DNA from: Cohnella cholangitidis
Lineage (GTDB): Bacteria > Bacillota > Bacilli > Paenibacillales > Paenibacillaceae
Direction of reading: 5' to 3'
Length of the DNA: 64,000 nucleotides
NCBI RefSeq assembly: GCF_014107495.1
Contig: NZ_CP041969.1
Coordinates: 1 to 64,000, forward strand
Shown here: positions 25,184 through 34,122 of the stretch, in pieces
Layout: each line of letters begins with the position of its first letter
How positions within the stretch are numbered: position 1 is the first letter of the stretch
Made by a program: the position numbers and the translations under genes
Notes under the pieces: model-generated
Seen by the model: only the letters and a program-made list of their open reading frames with translations
What the model was told of the DNA's origin: nothing
Database searches by the model: none

Positions 25184-27808
25184 TCACTTCAATATTTTCA
25201 AATAATCCGCGCTCCTAACAAACGCGTAATCTTCGCCTTCGCCAAACCGAAGAGTGATCATAGGCAAATTGCGAATCGTTTTTACTTCCGCGTTATTCAG
25301 CTTCACAATCGCCTTGCCTTTGCCAGAGGCGATCGCATTCGCCTTAAACAGCTTTATCTTGTCGCCATCCGGAGGATTGAACAAGCTGATGAAGCGGTTG
25401 GCATTACTTTCATAGGCGATTTCAATGCTAGCTCCATCCTTGGTCTTGTACAAGTTCAACGAAGTGATTTTCAGATCTTTGCTCGTTACGCGAAGGCTAT
25501 AACGAACCGTCCCGTTCGTAATCGTCTTGCCAGCGTTCGAACTTTCCTGATTCGGCGCTGCCGCTTCCTCTTTCCGCTCTGGGTTCGTATAGAGCAGCAT
25601 GTAATCGAATCCGTTATTGTCCGGCTTGCGGATCGCGGAGCCAGCAGTCGAAGATGATGCCTCTGCTTGCAACATCCAACTGCTCCATTTTTCCAGGAAT
25701 GCGTTCAAGGAAAGTCCCGTTTCTTGTATGAGATTATTCTGGATGTTGGAGACGTCCATATAATTACGATACATAGCCCGTCTGGCCACATTCACTCCAT
25801 ACTGGTCTTCCAAGAAAGTATACATTGAGCCCATCAAGTAGTAAGTATAGAGATGGCCGTTCGGATTCGTAGTCGCTTTCGTAAACCACGACCAATCCAA
25901 TTCGGTTTTATATTTGGAGACAAGCTCCCTTAGCTTAGGAACTTCATGATGGGCCAAAAACTTTTGCTCGATGATCATGCCGATATCGTTCGTATAAGAA
26001 CCTTTGGGCTGCAAATACTGCACGAAATGACTCTGTCCCTGCCACTCTTGAAGCATAGAAGAATCAGGTCCGGCAAAACCGTTCGCCGACGCAAGAGCAT
26101 GATTCAATTCGTGGGCGATCGTCCCGTAAAAAGGACCGCTTCTCATGTAAATGTACATTTTGCCGTCAACGTAATTAGCGAATCCCCCGCCGGCGACCTC
26201 GGAATTGTCCTCTAACTCTTTTCTCCCCGAAATTTTCGCGGCCATATTGCCGTCCGTCATGAATAGGGCCGCGACTTTCGCTTGCGGAAGCGGATAATAA
26301 TTATATTTGGCAACTCTCTTATAGATAGACTCCATTTCTTTCAGCACTTCGGGAGTGATTTCTTTAATATAGACGTCATCTGCGTAAACGTCATAGTGTC
26401 GGGTAGAGATATGATTAAGCGTCACTTTAGGATTTTGAAACGTCGCTTTCGAGATCGGCAGATTGGAGTAATCAGCCGGTATTTGATCTTCCTCCAACAA
26501 ACGTTTCATCATTCGGCCGGAAAGAGTGATCAGCGATTCTACTCCGCTCGCATAGTGGTCCCGGGATATATTAGCGGCCTTATCCGATAAGGAATCGTCC
26601 ACCCACGTATCCCGATCACGGATGAGAAACAGCTTGTTCGCCTTCGTCTTAAGCACGGAGGACAAGGAGTTGCCCAAATCGTTATTGAGCATAGGCGTCT
26701 TCGCCACGGCTTGAGCAAAAGATTCTACAGAAGGGTTCGTATAGTTAATAAACATTTCGTCTAGTTTTCCGTTACCGCCCATCGCGTACAAATCGATCGT
26801 AAGGGCAATTCGGTCAAAATCGATTTTCTCCGTCAACGCCTTAATGCCTTCTTGCGCCTTCCACTTGCTGCCTACGAATGCGAATATCATCGTGTATTCG
26901 GGTACATTTTCTTTATAATAGCTAGCCATATCAAGCATCATAGCGGCAGAAGCAGCCCCGGATTTGGCGCTCTCGAACCAAGTCCCGTCCGGCAAGCTTC
27001 CGAATCCGTCTATATTGGTCACCCAGAGAATGGCCTTCTCTTCGGATTTTCCCGGGATTACGCCTACAAGGTTATCTGCCTGTTGAGTCGAACGATCAAT
27101 AGACAAGTCGATCTGCATTTCGAATTTGTTCAGCGAAGCGGGTACGAAATTTCGGGGAACTCCGGCGTTGTTGGCGGCAGCCTCGGATAAGTAAAGGACG
27201 GGTACGTTCAATTTCTCGGCACTAAGCGGATGCTCATAATTACCGACCTTCAACTCTCCGTTCGTAATGATCGCGACGCCTTTTGCCCCATTCGTTATAG
27301 CCCGTTGGATACGATCTAGCGCTCCTTCCGGAAACTTCCCGTTCTTGTCGAACCAATGGAATATCACCAATCCGTCCACTTTCGACGGATAATCCGCGGA
27401 CAATCCCGCGCCCGCATAATACGCGTTGCGGAAGGTTACTTTCCCCGCTGCCGATCTAGCATAAGGCATGTAATCTTGCATGAGCTTCAACGATTTATTG
27501 TTCAATGTTACTTTCTCGTTGGTTAGGTTAGCCGTACCTACATTGTAATTTTGTCGATATTGCCCATCTCCGAAGAACGGAACCATTCCGACGGAACGAA
27601 TTCGTTTTTCCAAATCGTCTACAGCTTTTCCGTAACCGGTAGTTCCGGCTTGTCTTCCTTGATATACCTTCTTGCCCCACTCTTCGATCATGGTTATGCC
27701 GTCGACGCTTACGGAAGCGGATGCCTTTGGACTAAATATGAATATCATGTTCCCTGCCATCAGCAGGGAGATAAGAAGCAAAAAAATGTGATTAACCCGT
27801 GATCTCAT
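25184..27808 (-). CDS. Secreted peptidase: degenerate M28-like half plus HExxH half
   Basis: 874 residues from the ATG at 27808, which has GGAGGAGTCACGA upstream (a longer start at 27823 contains this site). A signal peptide ends near ASA at residue 31. Residues about 45-420 resemble an M28 aminopeptidase with an inserted PA-like domain, but the expected metal ligands look lost (NIDGFGSLPDGTW where HxD is usual). Residues about 460-720 hold a gluzincin zinc site, IAHELNHALA, with a downstream Glu in LQEWQGQSH. The C-terminal 120 residues are beta-rich. It probably acts outside the cell on peptides or proteins. The 3' end is uncertain (see 25001-25183). Confidence 0.75.
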   Translation of the reverse strand: MRSRVNHIFLLLISLLMAGNMIFIFSPKASASVSVDGITMIEEWGKKVYQGRQAGTTGYGKAVDDLEKRIRSVGMVPFFGDGQYRQNYNVGTANLTNEKVTLNNKSLKLMQDYMPYARSAAGKVTFRNAYYAGAGLSADYPSKVDGLVIFHWFDKNGKFPEGALDRIQRAITNGAKGVAIITNGELKVGNYEHPLSAEKLNVPVLYLSEAAANNAGVPRNFVPASLNKFEMQIDLSIDRSTQQADNLVGVIPGKSEEKAILWVTNIDGFGSLPDGTWFESAKSGAASAAMMLDMASYYKENVPEYTMIFAFVGSKWKAQEGIKALTEKIDFDRIALTIDLYAMGGNGKLDEMFINYTNPSVESFAQAVAKTPMLNNDLGNSLSSVLKTKANKLFLIRDRDTWVDDSLSDKAANISRDHYASGVESLITLSGRMMKRLLEEDQIPADYSNLPISKATFQNPKVTLNHISTRHYDVYADDVYIKEITPEVLKEMESIYKRVAKYNYYPLPQAKVAALFMTDGNMAAKISGRKELEDNSEVAGGGFANYVDGKMYIYMRSGPFYGTIAHELNHALASANGFAGPDSSMLQEWQGQSHFVQYLQPKGSYTNDIGMIIEQKFLAHHEVPKLRELVSKYKTELDWSWFTKATTNPNGHLYTYYLMGSMYTFLEDQYGVNVARRAMYRNYMDVSNIQNNLIQETGLSLNAFLEKWSSWMLQAEASSSTAGSAIRKPDNNGFDYMLLYTNPERKEEAAAPNQESSNAGKTITNGTVRYSLRVTSKDLKITSLNLYKTKDGASIEIAYESNANRFISLFNPPDGDKIKLFKANAIASGKGKAIVKLNNAEVKTIRNLPMITLRFGEGEDYAFVRSADYLKILK

Positions 27809-27930
27809 TCGTGACTCCTCCATCGTTGTTGGGAAATATATCTATAACATTCGATTATCCTAACATATCCCAGATGAAATTTCGACTAGAATTGAGGGCC
27901 CCTCCTTGAGGGGATTCTCGTAAAATCATC

Positions 27931-28314
27931 TTACAACATCTGGGCGAATCCGTTGCCGAACGACCAATCCTCATATTCCGTATCGACGAGTACGATGAAC
28001 ACGTCTTCTTTTCTCATCGTAAGCTCCTTCGATAAATGTTCGGCCAGAGCCTCGTAGAAGCTAGTTTTCTGCTTCACCGTTCTACCCGATTTGAGCGTAA
28101 TATGAATGTAGAGCAGCCCGTCGCTTCGCTCAACGTTCAAATAACTTCGACTGTAGTAGAACTCTTCCGGTCTATGTGAATGGAACACCTGGAATAGGTC
28201 ATCCGCCGGCACATTGAAGTGTAGGACCAATTCATTCATGATGGTTTGGCTGATACGTTCCAGTTGTCTGGCTTCATATTGTTGCTCCAAGTAACTAACT
28301 CTAATGAATGGCAT
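27931..28314 (-). CDS. Tautomerase-family protein
   Basis: 127 residues beginning MPFIRV, so that removal of Met exposes the catalytic Pro1 of the 4-oxalocrotonate tautomerase superfamily. It is longer than the classic 62-residue enzymes and has two beta-alpha-beta units (1-60 and about 66-127, LLYIHITLKSGRTVKQKTSFYEALAEHL). It is divergent from a LysR gene whose product probably controls it. The natural substrate, perhaps an enol or unsaturated acid, is not evident. Confidence 0.85.
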   Translation of the reverse strand: MPFIRVSYLEQQYEARQLERISQTIMNELVLHFNVPADDLFQVFHSHRPEEFYYSRSYLNVERSDGLLYIHITLKSGRTVKQKTSFYEALAEHLSKELTMRKEDVFIVLVDTEYEDWSFGNGFAQML

Positions 28315-28361
28315 TTCTACTCCCCCTCCTCGCTTGAGTACTCTTATTGTACTCTATCGAT

Positions 28362-28385
28362 TTTAATTTATATAATGGAATTAAA
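28362..28385. promoter_or_regulatory. Candidate LysR operator between divergent genes
   Basis: TTTAATT (28362-28368) and AATTAAA (28379-28385) form a dyad with a ten-base gap in the intergenic region between the tautomerase and LysR genes. AT-rich interrupted dyads are typical of LysR recognition sites, but the match is generic. Confidence 0.45.
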
Positions 28386-28424
28386 TCATAATCTTTATCA
28401 ATTTATTCGATCGAGGTGATCGGA

Positions 28425-29330
28425 ATGGACTTAAAAGAACTGACCGCTTTCCGTACGATTCTTCAAGAGGGTACATTCTCGAGGGCAGCCGAGAAGTTGA
28501 ATTACGCGCAATCGACCATAACGAATCAAATTCAAAGACTGGAAAAAGAAATAGGCGTTCAGCTTTTCAAGCGAGGCTGGGATGCGGAACTGACAACCGC
28601 AGGGCGAATATTCGCTTCGGAGATCGATAAACTGATTCGTCATTGGAACGAAGTATCCGATCTAGCCAAGGCGTTGCAACGGGACGAGATCGGCAGTCTG
28701 CGCATCGGAGGTATCGAATCGGCGATGGAAACCGTGCTTCCGAACGCCTTGCGACTATTTCACGAACAAAAGCCAAGAATCGCCTGTCAGGTCGTATTGG
28801 GGAATACCGCCTCCTTGTCGCAATCTATTCTTCAAGATGAGCTCGATTTCGCTATCTGCGGCGAGCCATCCGATCCGTCTTCTTTTTATTTCGAGCCGCT
28901 TTATCATACGAAAATCGTTTTTGCCGCGGATTGCAATCATCCTTTACGCACTAGAAATGAAGTTTCTTTCAGGGAGATTCTAGAGTACCCCGTCATCGCA
29001 GGGGGACCTACTTGCCTTTATTACTTACAGTTAACCAAGGAGCTTGCCAGATCCGAAGTAGTTCCCCCTCTTCTGCATACGGTTAACCAAACCTCCGCCA
29101 TCCCCCATTTCGTTAAACAGACTCTTTCCGTAGGCGTCATTCTGGATTCGACTCCCCTGATCCAAGAAGTGGAGACAATCGATGCGGAGTTGAACGAACC
29201 TTTCATTCCAATCGGCCTCTTGCAACCTCGCGACCGCTACGTACCGCACGCCTCCTCCCTTCAGCTACTCTTACAAATCGTCAAGGATGAAATCGAACGG
29301 ACCGGATTGAACTTAAAGAAAAAGCCCTGA
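28425..29330 (+). CDS. LysR-family transcriptional regulator
   Basis: 301 residues from the ATG at 28425, with CGAGGTGATCGGA upstream (GTG at 28416 is less likely). The N-terminal helix-turn-helix is TFSRAAEKLNYAQSTITNQIQRLEKEIG, followed by a linker helix and a two-lobed periplasmic-binding-like effector domain (about 90-295, starting GSLRIGGIESAMETVLP). It is transcribed away from the tautomerase gene, so that gene is the likely target. The effector may be an aromatic or enol acid; this is inference from the neighbour. Confidence 0.92.
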   Translation: MDLKELTAFRTILQEGTFSRAAEKLNYAQSTITNQIQRLEKEIGVQLFKRGWDAELTTAGRIFASEIDKLIRHWNEVSDLAKALQRDEIGSLRIGGIESAMETVLPNALRLFHEQKPRIACQVVLGNTASLSQSILQDELDFAICGEPSDPSSFYFEPLYHTKIVFAADCNHPLRTRNEVSFREILEYPVIAGGPTCLYYLQLTKELARSEVVPPLLHTVNQTSAIPHFVKQTLSVGVILDSTPLIQEVETIDAELNEPFIPIGLLQPRDRYVPHASSLQLLLQIVKDEIERTGLNLKKKP

Positions 29331-29355
29331 GTGCAATGAATAGCACTCAGGGCTT
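29322..29355. terminator. Bidirectional terminator
   Basis: AAGCCCTGAGTGC and GCACTCAGGGCTT form a perfect 13-bp stem with an eight-base loop. It overlaps the last codons of the LysR gene and lies 40 bases past the end of the convergent epoxide hydrolase gene. Confidence 0.9.
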
Positions 29356-29394
29356 ACTGAATCGAGATCGATTGGATTGTCCCATACAATTCGC

Positions 29395-30621
29395 TTATCG
29401 GCTTCCACGGAAGGTGCGACGCAAGTCGTCAACCCATTTGTCCGGAATTTCCCAAGGGATGAAGTGACCGCCTCGGTCATGAACCGATATATTGATATGG
29501 TTGTACCATTGCGCGCGGTCACTGTCCAGAAAGCTCTGAACTCGCTGTTCCGTCGTTATCCCCGGCGGATTCTCGTAGCCTACGAAGGTGATTCCGGTTG
29601 GCGCTTCGACGGCTGGCCATCTATCGTGGGAAGGAATCCACGGATAACGGTTGGCGTTAGCATATACGCGTATCGAGGTTTCGATAGCATTATTAACCCA
29701 ATAGATCGTCGCATGCGTAAGGATGTCGTCCTTGGAAAATACGCTTTCGACGTTCCCATCGTTGTCGCTCCATCTCGCCCATCTTTCAAGGATCCATGCA
29801 AGCATTCCTGCCGGAGAGTCGCTTAGCCCGAAGGCGAGAGTACTCGGATCAAGTACGTGTACGGCCAGATGAGACGCGAATCGGCGATCAAGCTTCAGAA
29901 TGTCGGTCCGAATGCTCTCGGGAATGTTGTCGGGAATGGGCCGACCGCCTGAGAAATCCCATGCGCGATCTCCGTTGAAAAAGCTTAGTTTTTGCGCAGA
30001 ACCAATATGGATCGCGTGGAGCTCTTCGCTATATTTGTGCCCGAGTTGACCTGTCACTAGGGCGCCTACATCGCAGCCTCCTGCGGCGTACTTCTCATAA
30101 CCGAGGATTTCCGTCATAAGTACGTGCCATAGATCGGCGACTTTCCAGAAGTTCATGTCCGGATTGTTAACCAGAGGCGTCGAGAAACCGTAACCAGGAA
30201 GCGAGGGCACGATAACGTCAAAGGCATCGGCCGGATCGCCTCCGAATGAGCCGGGATCCGCAAGCGGATCGATGACCTTCGACCAGTGCCAAAAAGTCCA
30301 CGGCCAGCCGTGAGTCAGAATAAGCGGAATCGGATTCGGTCCAACCCCTGCCTTGCGCATAAAGTGCACAGGTACGCCATCAACGCTCACTTTGTAGTGT
30401 TCGTAGGCGTTGATCGCAGCCTCTGATTTGCGCCAATCATATTCGTTGATCCAGTAGTCTACGAGACCTTCAAGGTAATTTCGGTTGACTCCGTAAAACC
30501 AGTCATCGTTACCGGCATCGATGGGCCATCTTGTAGATTCCAGTCTTGTTCTGAGATCTGCGAGCAGATCGTCTGGAACGTTGATAGGAGTCGGTTTAAG
30601 CGCGAAAATTGATCCTGTCAC
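29395..30621 (-). CDS. Epoxide hydrolase with EHN domain
   Basis: 408 residues: an epoxide-hydrolase N-terminal domain (about 1-110, IFALKPTPINVPDDLLADL) and an alpha/beta-hydrolase fold. The oxyanion-hole motif is HGWPWTFWHW, the nucleophile Asp is in GGCDVGALV (near 200), and the catalytic His is in DRGGHFIPWE (near 385). These enzymes open epoxides to diols in the cytoplasm. The MarR-type regulator gene directly upstream in the same direction suggests control by an aromatic or reactive compound. The 5' end agrees with other family members. Confidence 0.93.
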   Translation of the reverse strand: MTGSIFALKPTPINVPDDLLADLRTRLESTRWPIDAGNDDWFYGVNRNYLEGLVDYWINEYDWRKSEAAINAYEHYKVSVDGVPVHFMRKAGVGPNPIPLILTHGWPWTFWHWSKVIDPLADPGSFGGDPADAFDVIVPSLPGYGFSTPLVNNPDMNFWKVADLWHVLMTEILGYEKYAAGGCDVGALVTGQLGHKYSEELHAIHIGSAQKLSFFNGDRAWDFSGGRPIPDNIPESIRTDILKLDRRFASHLAVHVLDPSTLAFGLSDSPAGMLAWILERWARWSDNDGNVESVFSKDDILTHATIYWVNNAIETSIRVYANANRYPWIPSHDRWPAVEAPTGITFVGYENPPGITTEQRVQSFLDSDRAQWYNHINISVHDRGGHFIPWEIPDKWVDDLRRTFRGSR

Positions 30622-30653
30622 GGCTTCGCCTCCAGGGACGATATGAATGTGGG

Positions 30654-31096
30654 TTAAGAGTTCCCAAGCTTAGCAAGTTTCTTTAATGCAGGCAGTGCGT
30701 CAGCAATGGATTTTTTTTCCTCGGGGGCGAGCCCTCGAAGAGTTTGGCGATCTGCGTAATCCGATCGAAACGGCGTGAATCAATGATTTCCGCGCCTTGA
30801 GGCGTGATGTGGACGAGAACAGCTCGCCCGTCGCTCGGATCCGGTTGGCGCTTAACGTACCCGTCTCGCTCGAGTCGGGTCACCAATTGCGTAATGGCGG
30901 ATTGCGTTACCTGTTCGGTAGCTATCAACTCGGTCAGCCTCATAGGGCTTTTACGCGATAGCGTGTGCAGCACGGACAGCGTGGTGAAACTTAGCTTTTC
31001 AATGGAAGGCAACCGAATGAAAATCCTCGTTAAATCTTCGATTGCCCTGGCGAAGTCGTTAACGTCCAGCTCGTTAAAGTTACGTTTAGGGTTCAT
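30654..31096 (-). CDS. MarR-family regulator (frame lost near 3' end)
   Basis: About 147 residues when corrected. The winged helix is RKSPMRLTELIATEQVTQSAITQLVTRLERDGYV with the wing DPSDGRAVLVHITPQG. The uninterrupted frame stops at 30683 with an unusual tail. In the next frame the expected C-terminal helix follows (LAPEEKKSIADALPALKKL) and stops at 30654, so one G seems to be missing from the run at 30732-30734 (minus GAGGGCTC should be GAGGGGCTC). The corrected stop is 32 bases before the epoxide hydrolase start. It probably represses that gene and itself. Confidence 0.85.
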
Positions 31097-31150
31097 GAAT
31101 GATATTATATCACTAACTTATATAAGTTTCTAATGTAAATTGAAAAATGT

Positions 31151-31176
31151 ACCCTGTCCATTTGACTGTACAGGGT
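31151..31176 (-). terminator. Terminator after the pentapeptide gene
   Basis: On the minus strand ACCCTGT pairs with ACAGGGT around a 12-base loop, followed by ACATTTTTC. It begins 12 bases after the pentapeptide-repeat gene stop. Confidence 0.75.
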
Positions 31177-31188
31177 ATATGTTACTCA

Positions 31189-31794
31189 TTAACCTATCTT
31201 AGCTCCGTGGGAAATCAAAAACAAAACCGCTTGTTCTCTATCCATTTTCATCCCTGCAACGCTGAACGCCTTGAAATCCACTCCGTCCATTTTAGCCCCC
31301 CTGACATCGGCCCCTTGCAACTTAGCTTTAGCCATAGACGCCATAGTCAGATCGCTATCTCGCAAATCCGCTTTTTCCAAATTGGCTCCCGACAAATCCG
31401 CTTCATGAAACTTTACCCCGCGCAAGTCCTGCCTAATCAATCTCGTCAGTCTCAAATTCGTATATGACCAATCGCCTTGAACGATAGTGATCCCATCCAT
31501 ATTCGAGCCGGAGAAATCCGATCCGGTCATTTTGCAATTATCGAATTTCGATACGAATAGATTAGCTCCGTTAAAGTTACAATTTTCAAACGCGGATTCA
31601 TTATGAATAGAGCCATTTAACGATGCTCCGCGAAAATCGCATTCAATGAATCGGCATTTGCTAGACATTATCTCCTCTAAAGTTCCGTTGGAGAAAGAAC
31701 AACGATCAAATGTACAGCTTATTAGCTCCCCGTATCTTAAATCTTGAGTGCCGAAGTTTATTTTTTCATAAGTCTGATTGCTATACTGAAACAT
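31189..31794 (-). CDS. Pentapeptide-repeat protein
   Basis: 201 residues from the ATG at 31794, with GGAGGCACC upstream. It is made almost wholly of A(D/N)Lxx pentapeptide repeats forming a right-handed quadrilateral beta-helix: FENCNFNGANLFVSKFDNCK and ADLSGANLEKADLRDSDLT are clear examples. The repeat run pauses at about residues 100-115 (GDWSYTNLRLTRLIR) and ends in a non-repeat tail (DREQAVLFLISHGAKIG). Qnr and McbG proteins that shield DNA gyrase have this general build, but many pentapeptide proteins do not, so quinolone protection should not be assumed. Confidence 0.85.
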   Translation of the reverse strand: MFQYSNQTYEKINFGTQDLRYGELISCTFDRCSFSNGTLEEIMSSKCRFIECDFRGASLNGSIHNESAFENCNFNGANLFVSKFDNCKMTGSDFSGSNMDGITIVQGDWSYTNLRLTRLIRQDLRGVKFHEADLSGANLEKADLRDSDLTMASMAKAKLQGADVRGAKMDGVDFKAFSVAGMKMDREQAVLFLISHGAKIG

Positions 31795-31921
31795 CAAGGT
31801 GCCTCCTATGTCCGGTGGAGAAACTCGTTCTCCTAGAAATCGTCCCTTTTAATATAGCATACGGCTGTCAAGCCCCCGTAAAATCCCGCTTGTAAGTCAA
31901 GCGCTTTATTTTTCGCGATCC

Positions 31922-32407
31922 TTATTGGACGAGCGTAAACCTTCTCCCTTTCACGAACTTACCGAATAAATACCGTACAAGCGGTCCCATTACCATAAGT
32001 TGCAGCGGGAAAGCGAAAATAAAGTTGTTAATAAATATGGAAAAATAACTAGAAAGCAACGATTCTCCGTTCAAGCCGTCAGAAAAATACGTCATCCCCA
32101 AACCATAAAGAGACATACACGTAACCATTCCAACCACCATACAAAAGGAAATGGATACAATCACTAAACCCTTTTTAGATTTATCATAGGGTAAGGAAAA
32201 AGCTACTTTCTTTACAACAGGACCAACAATAAATAATTCCAATAAGAATGCAACAATGAAACCTAGAAACAATTGAATAAGGATTTCATCCCAAGATATC
32301 GTTCCTATCAAGTCACTTCTAACGAGATTATAGAACGTCATTACTACAACCATGCCACAGACCATCATGAATCCAAAATAAAAATCTTCTCTCTTATTCG
32401 TCGGCAC
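31922..32407 (-). CDS. DUF2798-type membrane protein
   Basis: 161 residues with four hydrophobic helices arranged as two similar halves (FYFGFMMVCGMVVVMTFYN ... FLLELFIVGPVVKKVAF and GLVIVSISFCMVVGMVTC ... FAFPLQLMVMGPLVRYLF). The GPxVxK/R ends of each half match the DUF2798 family. Function unknown. It stands alone, with a good promoter not evident. Confidence 0.75.
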   Translation of the reverse strand: MPTNKREDFYFGFMMVCGMVVVMTFYNLVRSDLIGTISWDEILIQLFLGFIVAFLLELFIVGPVVKKVAFSLPYDKSKKGLVIVSISFCMVVGMVTCMSLYGLGMTYFSDGLNGESLLSSYFSIFINNFIFAFPLQLMVMGPLVRYLFGKFVKGRRFTLVQ

Positions 32408-32545
32408 TTTCTATCATCCTTTCTTTTTACCTTTGTTATTATAGGGATAGAGATAATCCCCTCATAAGTGACAAGTTTGTGAACTCTTTTTTTCTGACGA
32501 AAATTAAAAACGGCCAACGCTGTACATCAGTAATGACACCTGCAG

Positions 32546-32593
32546 AAATCTAAGAGGGGAGAACGCAGTTTTGCGTTGTCCCCTCTTAGATTT
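32546..32593. terminator. Long bidirectional terminator
   Basis: A 15-base arm starting AAATCTAAGAGGGGA and continuing to AACGCA pairs with TTGCGTT through TAGATTT, with only small bulges and a three-base loop. It lies two bases after the stop of the HAAS-domain gene. Confidence 0.92.
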
Positions 32594-32595
32594 CA

Positions 32596-33609
32596 TTATG
32601 AAGATGTTTTTGCCCGGTACCACCTATACGTTTCGGACAGGATGTCAATCAGTGCGTACAATACAATAATATTGATAAGCCAATCGGTCACGCGGGTCCA
32701 TATCGATACGACCGTGTCGTAACCCTCGCCGCGGGCGGACAAGATCCCTGCCGCTTCCAACTGCTGAATGAGATCGGGATTCCAGATGGCTGAATCGGCC
32801 AGTACGATGCATACGAGTACCGTTGATGCGACTGAAATCGCGACGTGGAAAGCAAGTATTTTGCCCGTCCTTTTACGCACGATGATTCTGATGCTTTCTT
32901 TCAAGATCCCGAGAGCGGCAAGGATCCATATTATCGGCAAATAGTCTTGGAAAGCATCGGCGTTCAGAAAAGGAATGACAACCCGTTCTCCGTCGTTGAA
33001 CCTCCAGATGCCGAGCAAATCGATCGAATATAAGCAAATCACCGTAAACAGCACTATGAAGATGATGCTAGCAATCGGATCGCTCATTTTAATATGCGTA
33101 TTTCTACTCGGTATTTCAGGCAAGTCTGACGGCTTCCACTCTTTTTTCTCGGCACTGCCATTGCCTACTTTGTGCTGTCGGTAATCGATCAATGCGAAAA
33201 TGACAGTGACCCAACCGAAGCCCTGGGCTACGGCCGTAAATAGAGATACAAGAAAACTCGTGAAATGTGCCATAATTTCAGTAGGCGAGAAGATCGTCTC
33301 CATTGCAAACAACACGGTCATGGCAACGGAGATCGAAATCAGTACGATTTTGAGCGTGGTCACGTACGATTCGAACATCATCGGACTGATCAAATACCGG
33401 TCATACCCCCGGTATTTGGCAGCTAGCGCATTCGGATTCCCAAGCTCCAGCAACACGCTTTCCACGTCCTCCCGGGAAGCCTGCCCCGCCGGTGCGCGTT
33501 CTTCAAGCATATCCTCGATTAAACCCTGAAGTTCTTGCCGGATATCCCCCCTCTGTCGTTCGGGCAATCGTTGCGTTACCGCATAAATATATCGATCAAC
33601 TACTTCCAT
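32596..33609 (-). CDS. HAAS-domain membrane protein
   Basis: 337 residues from the ATG at 33609 behind AAGGAGGAGAACGGG, so the gene overlaps the end of the PadR gene by 14 bases. The N-terminal HAAS domain (MEVVDRYIYAVTQRLPERQR ... ELQGLI) has the DIxxEL pattern of signalling modules found beside PadR regulators. Six hydrophobic helices follow (about 70-330). Such gene pairs are common in Firmicutes and probably sense envelope conditions, the membrane protein acting with or under control of the PadR protein. No enzyme motif is seen. Confidence 0.85.
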   Translation of the reverse strand: MEVVDRYIYAVTQRLPERQRGDIRQELQGLIEDMLEERAPAGQASREDVESVLLELGNPNALAAKYRGYDRYLISPMMFESYVTTLKIVLISISVAMTVLFAMETIFSPTEIMAHFTSFLVSLFTAVAQGFGWVTVIFALIDYRQHKVGNGSAEKKEWKPSDLPEIPSRNTHIKMSDPIASIIFIVLFTVICLYSIDLLGIWRFNDGERVVIPFLNADAFQDYLPIIWILAALGILKESIRIIVRKRTGKILAFHVAISVASTVLVCIVLADSAIWNPDLIQQLEAAGILSARGEGYDTVVSIWTRVTDWLINIIVLYALIDILSETYRWYRAKTSS

Positions 33610-33961
33610 CCCGTTCTCCTCCTTCGGCTTCTTCCATGATGGCATCCATGCTGATGATCAGATTGCGCCACTCCCGACACAATCCCGCATAAACTTCCCG
33701 TCCGAACGGGCTAAGCAAGTAGTATTTGCGGGGACGCGTTTCATTCGTATCCCATTTGCTTTCAAGCAGTTCTTGTTTCTCCAGTCGTCGCAGCAACGGA
33801 TACAAGGTGCCGGGATCGACGGCCACCCCCTTCTCCTCCAATACCGGGACAAGAGAGTATCCATACTGCGGTTCGGACAATTGACTGAGCACGCCGATGA
33901 CGATCGTACCGCGCCTCAGCTCGCTCAACAAACCGTTAATTGTTTCATTCACATCCGCCAT
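33596..33961 (-). CDS. PadR-family transcriptional regulator
   Basis: 121 residues with the PadR winged helix: GTIVIGVLSQLSEPQYGYSLVPVLEEKGVAV, then DPGTLYPLLRRLEKQELLES and the wing NETRPRKYYLLSPFG, followed by one C-terminal dimerisation helix. The GGGAGC site precedes the ATG, 20 bases after the -10 box of a promoter whose spacer holds a perfect GTGTG/CACAC dyad. This suggests negative autoregulation of the padR-HAAS operon. Confidence 0.93.
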   Translation of the reverse strand: MADVNETINGLLSELRRGTIVIGVLSQLSEPQYGYSLVPVLEEKGVAVDPGTLYPLLRRLEKQELLESKWDTNETRPRKYYLLSPFGREVYAGLCREWRNLIISMDAIMEEAEGGERDGSS

Positions 33962-33980
33962 ATGATCAGCTCCCGATCTC

Positions 33981-34010
33981 AGTATACTGTGTGACGCACA
34001 CTATTGTAAA
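33981..34010 (-). promoter_or_regulatory. padR promoter with operator dyad in the spacer
   Basis: On the minus strand -35 TTTACA (34005-34010) and -10 TATACT (33981-33986) are 18 bp apart. GTGTGCGTCACAC (33989-34001) lies between them and forms a perfect dyad apart from a three-base centre. A repressor bound there would block RNA polymerase directly. Confidence 0.75.
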
Positions 34011-34061
34011 GTTTAAAGTAATATAAATAACCTATTATTAATGTTTCCCTTCTCCTAATAA

Positions 34062-34088
34062 AAAAAAAACCGCGATTTACGCGGTTTT
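34062..34088 (-). terminator. Terminator after the ABC-F gene
   Basis: On the minus strand AAAACCGCG pairs with CGCGGTTTT around TAAAT, followed by a long T run. The same stem family appears at 11581 and 24932. Confidence 0.92.
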
Positions 34089-34122
34089 AAGCTTGCAATC
34101 TCCGAAGAGGAAATCATACCCG

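Noticed and set aside
25014-25657. Plus-strand frames of 63 and 204 codons opposite the peptidase gene
   Set aside because: Composition is that of an antisense shadow, and no ribosome site is present.
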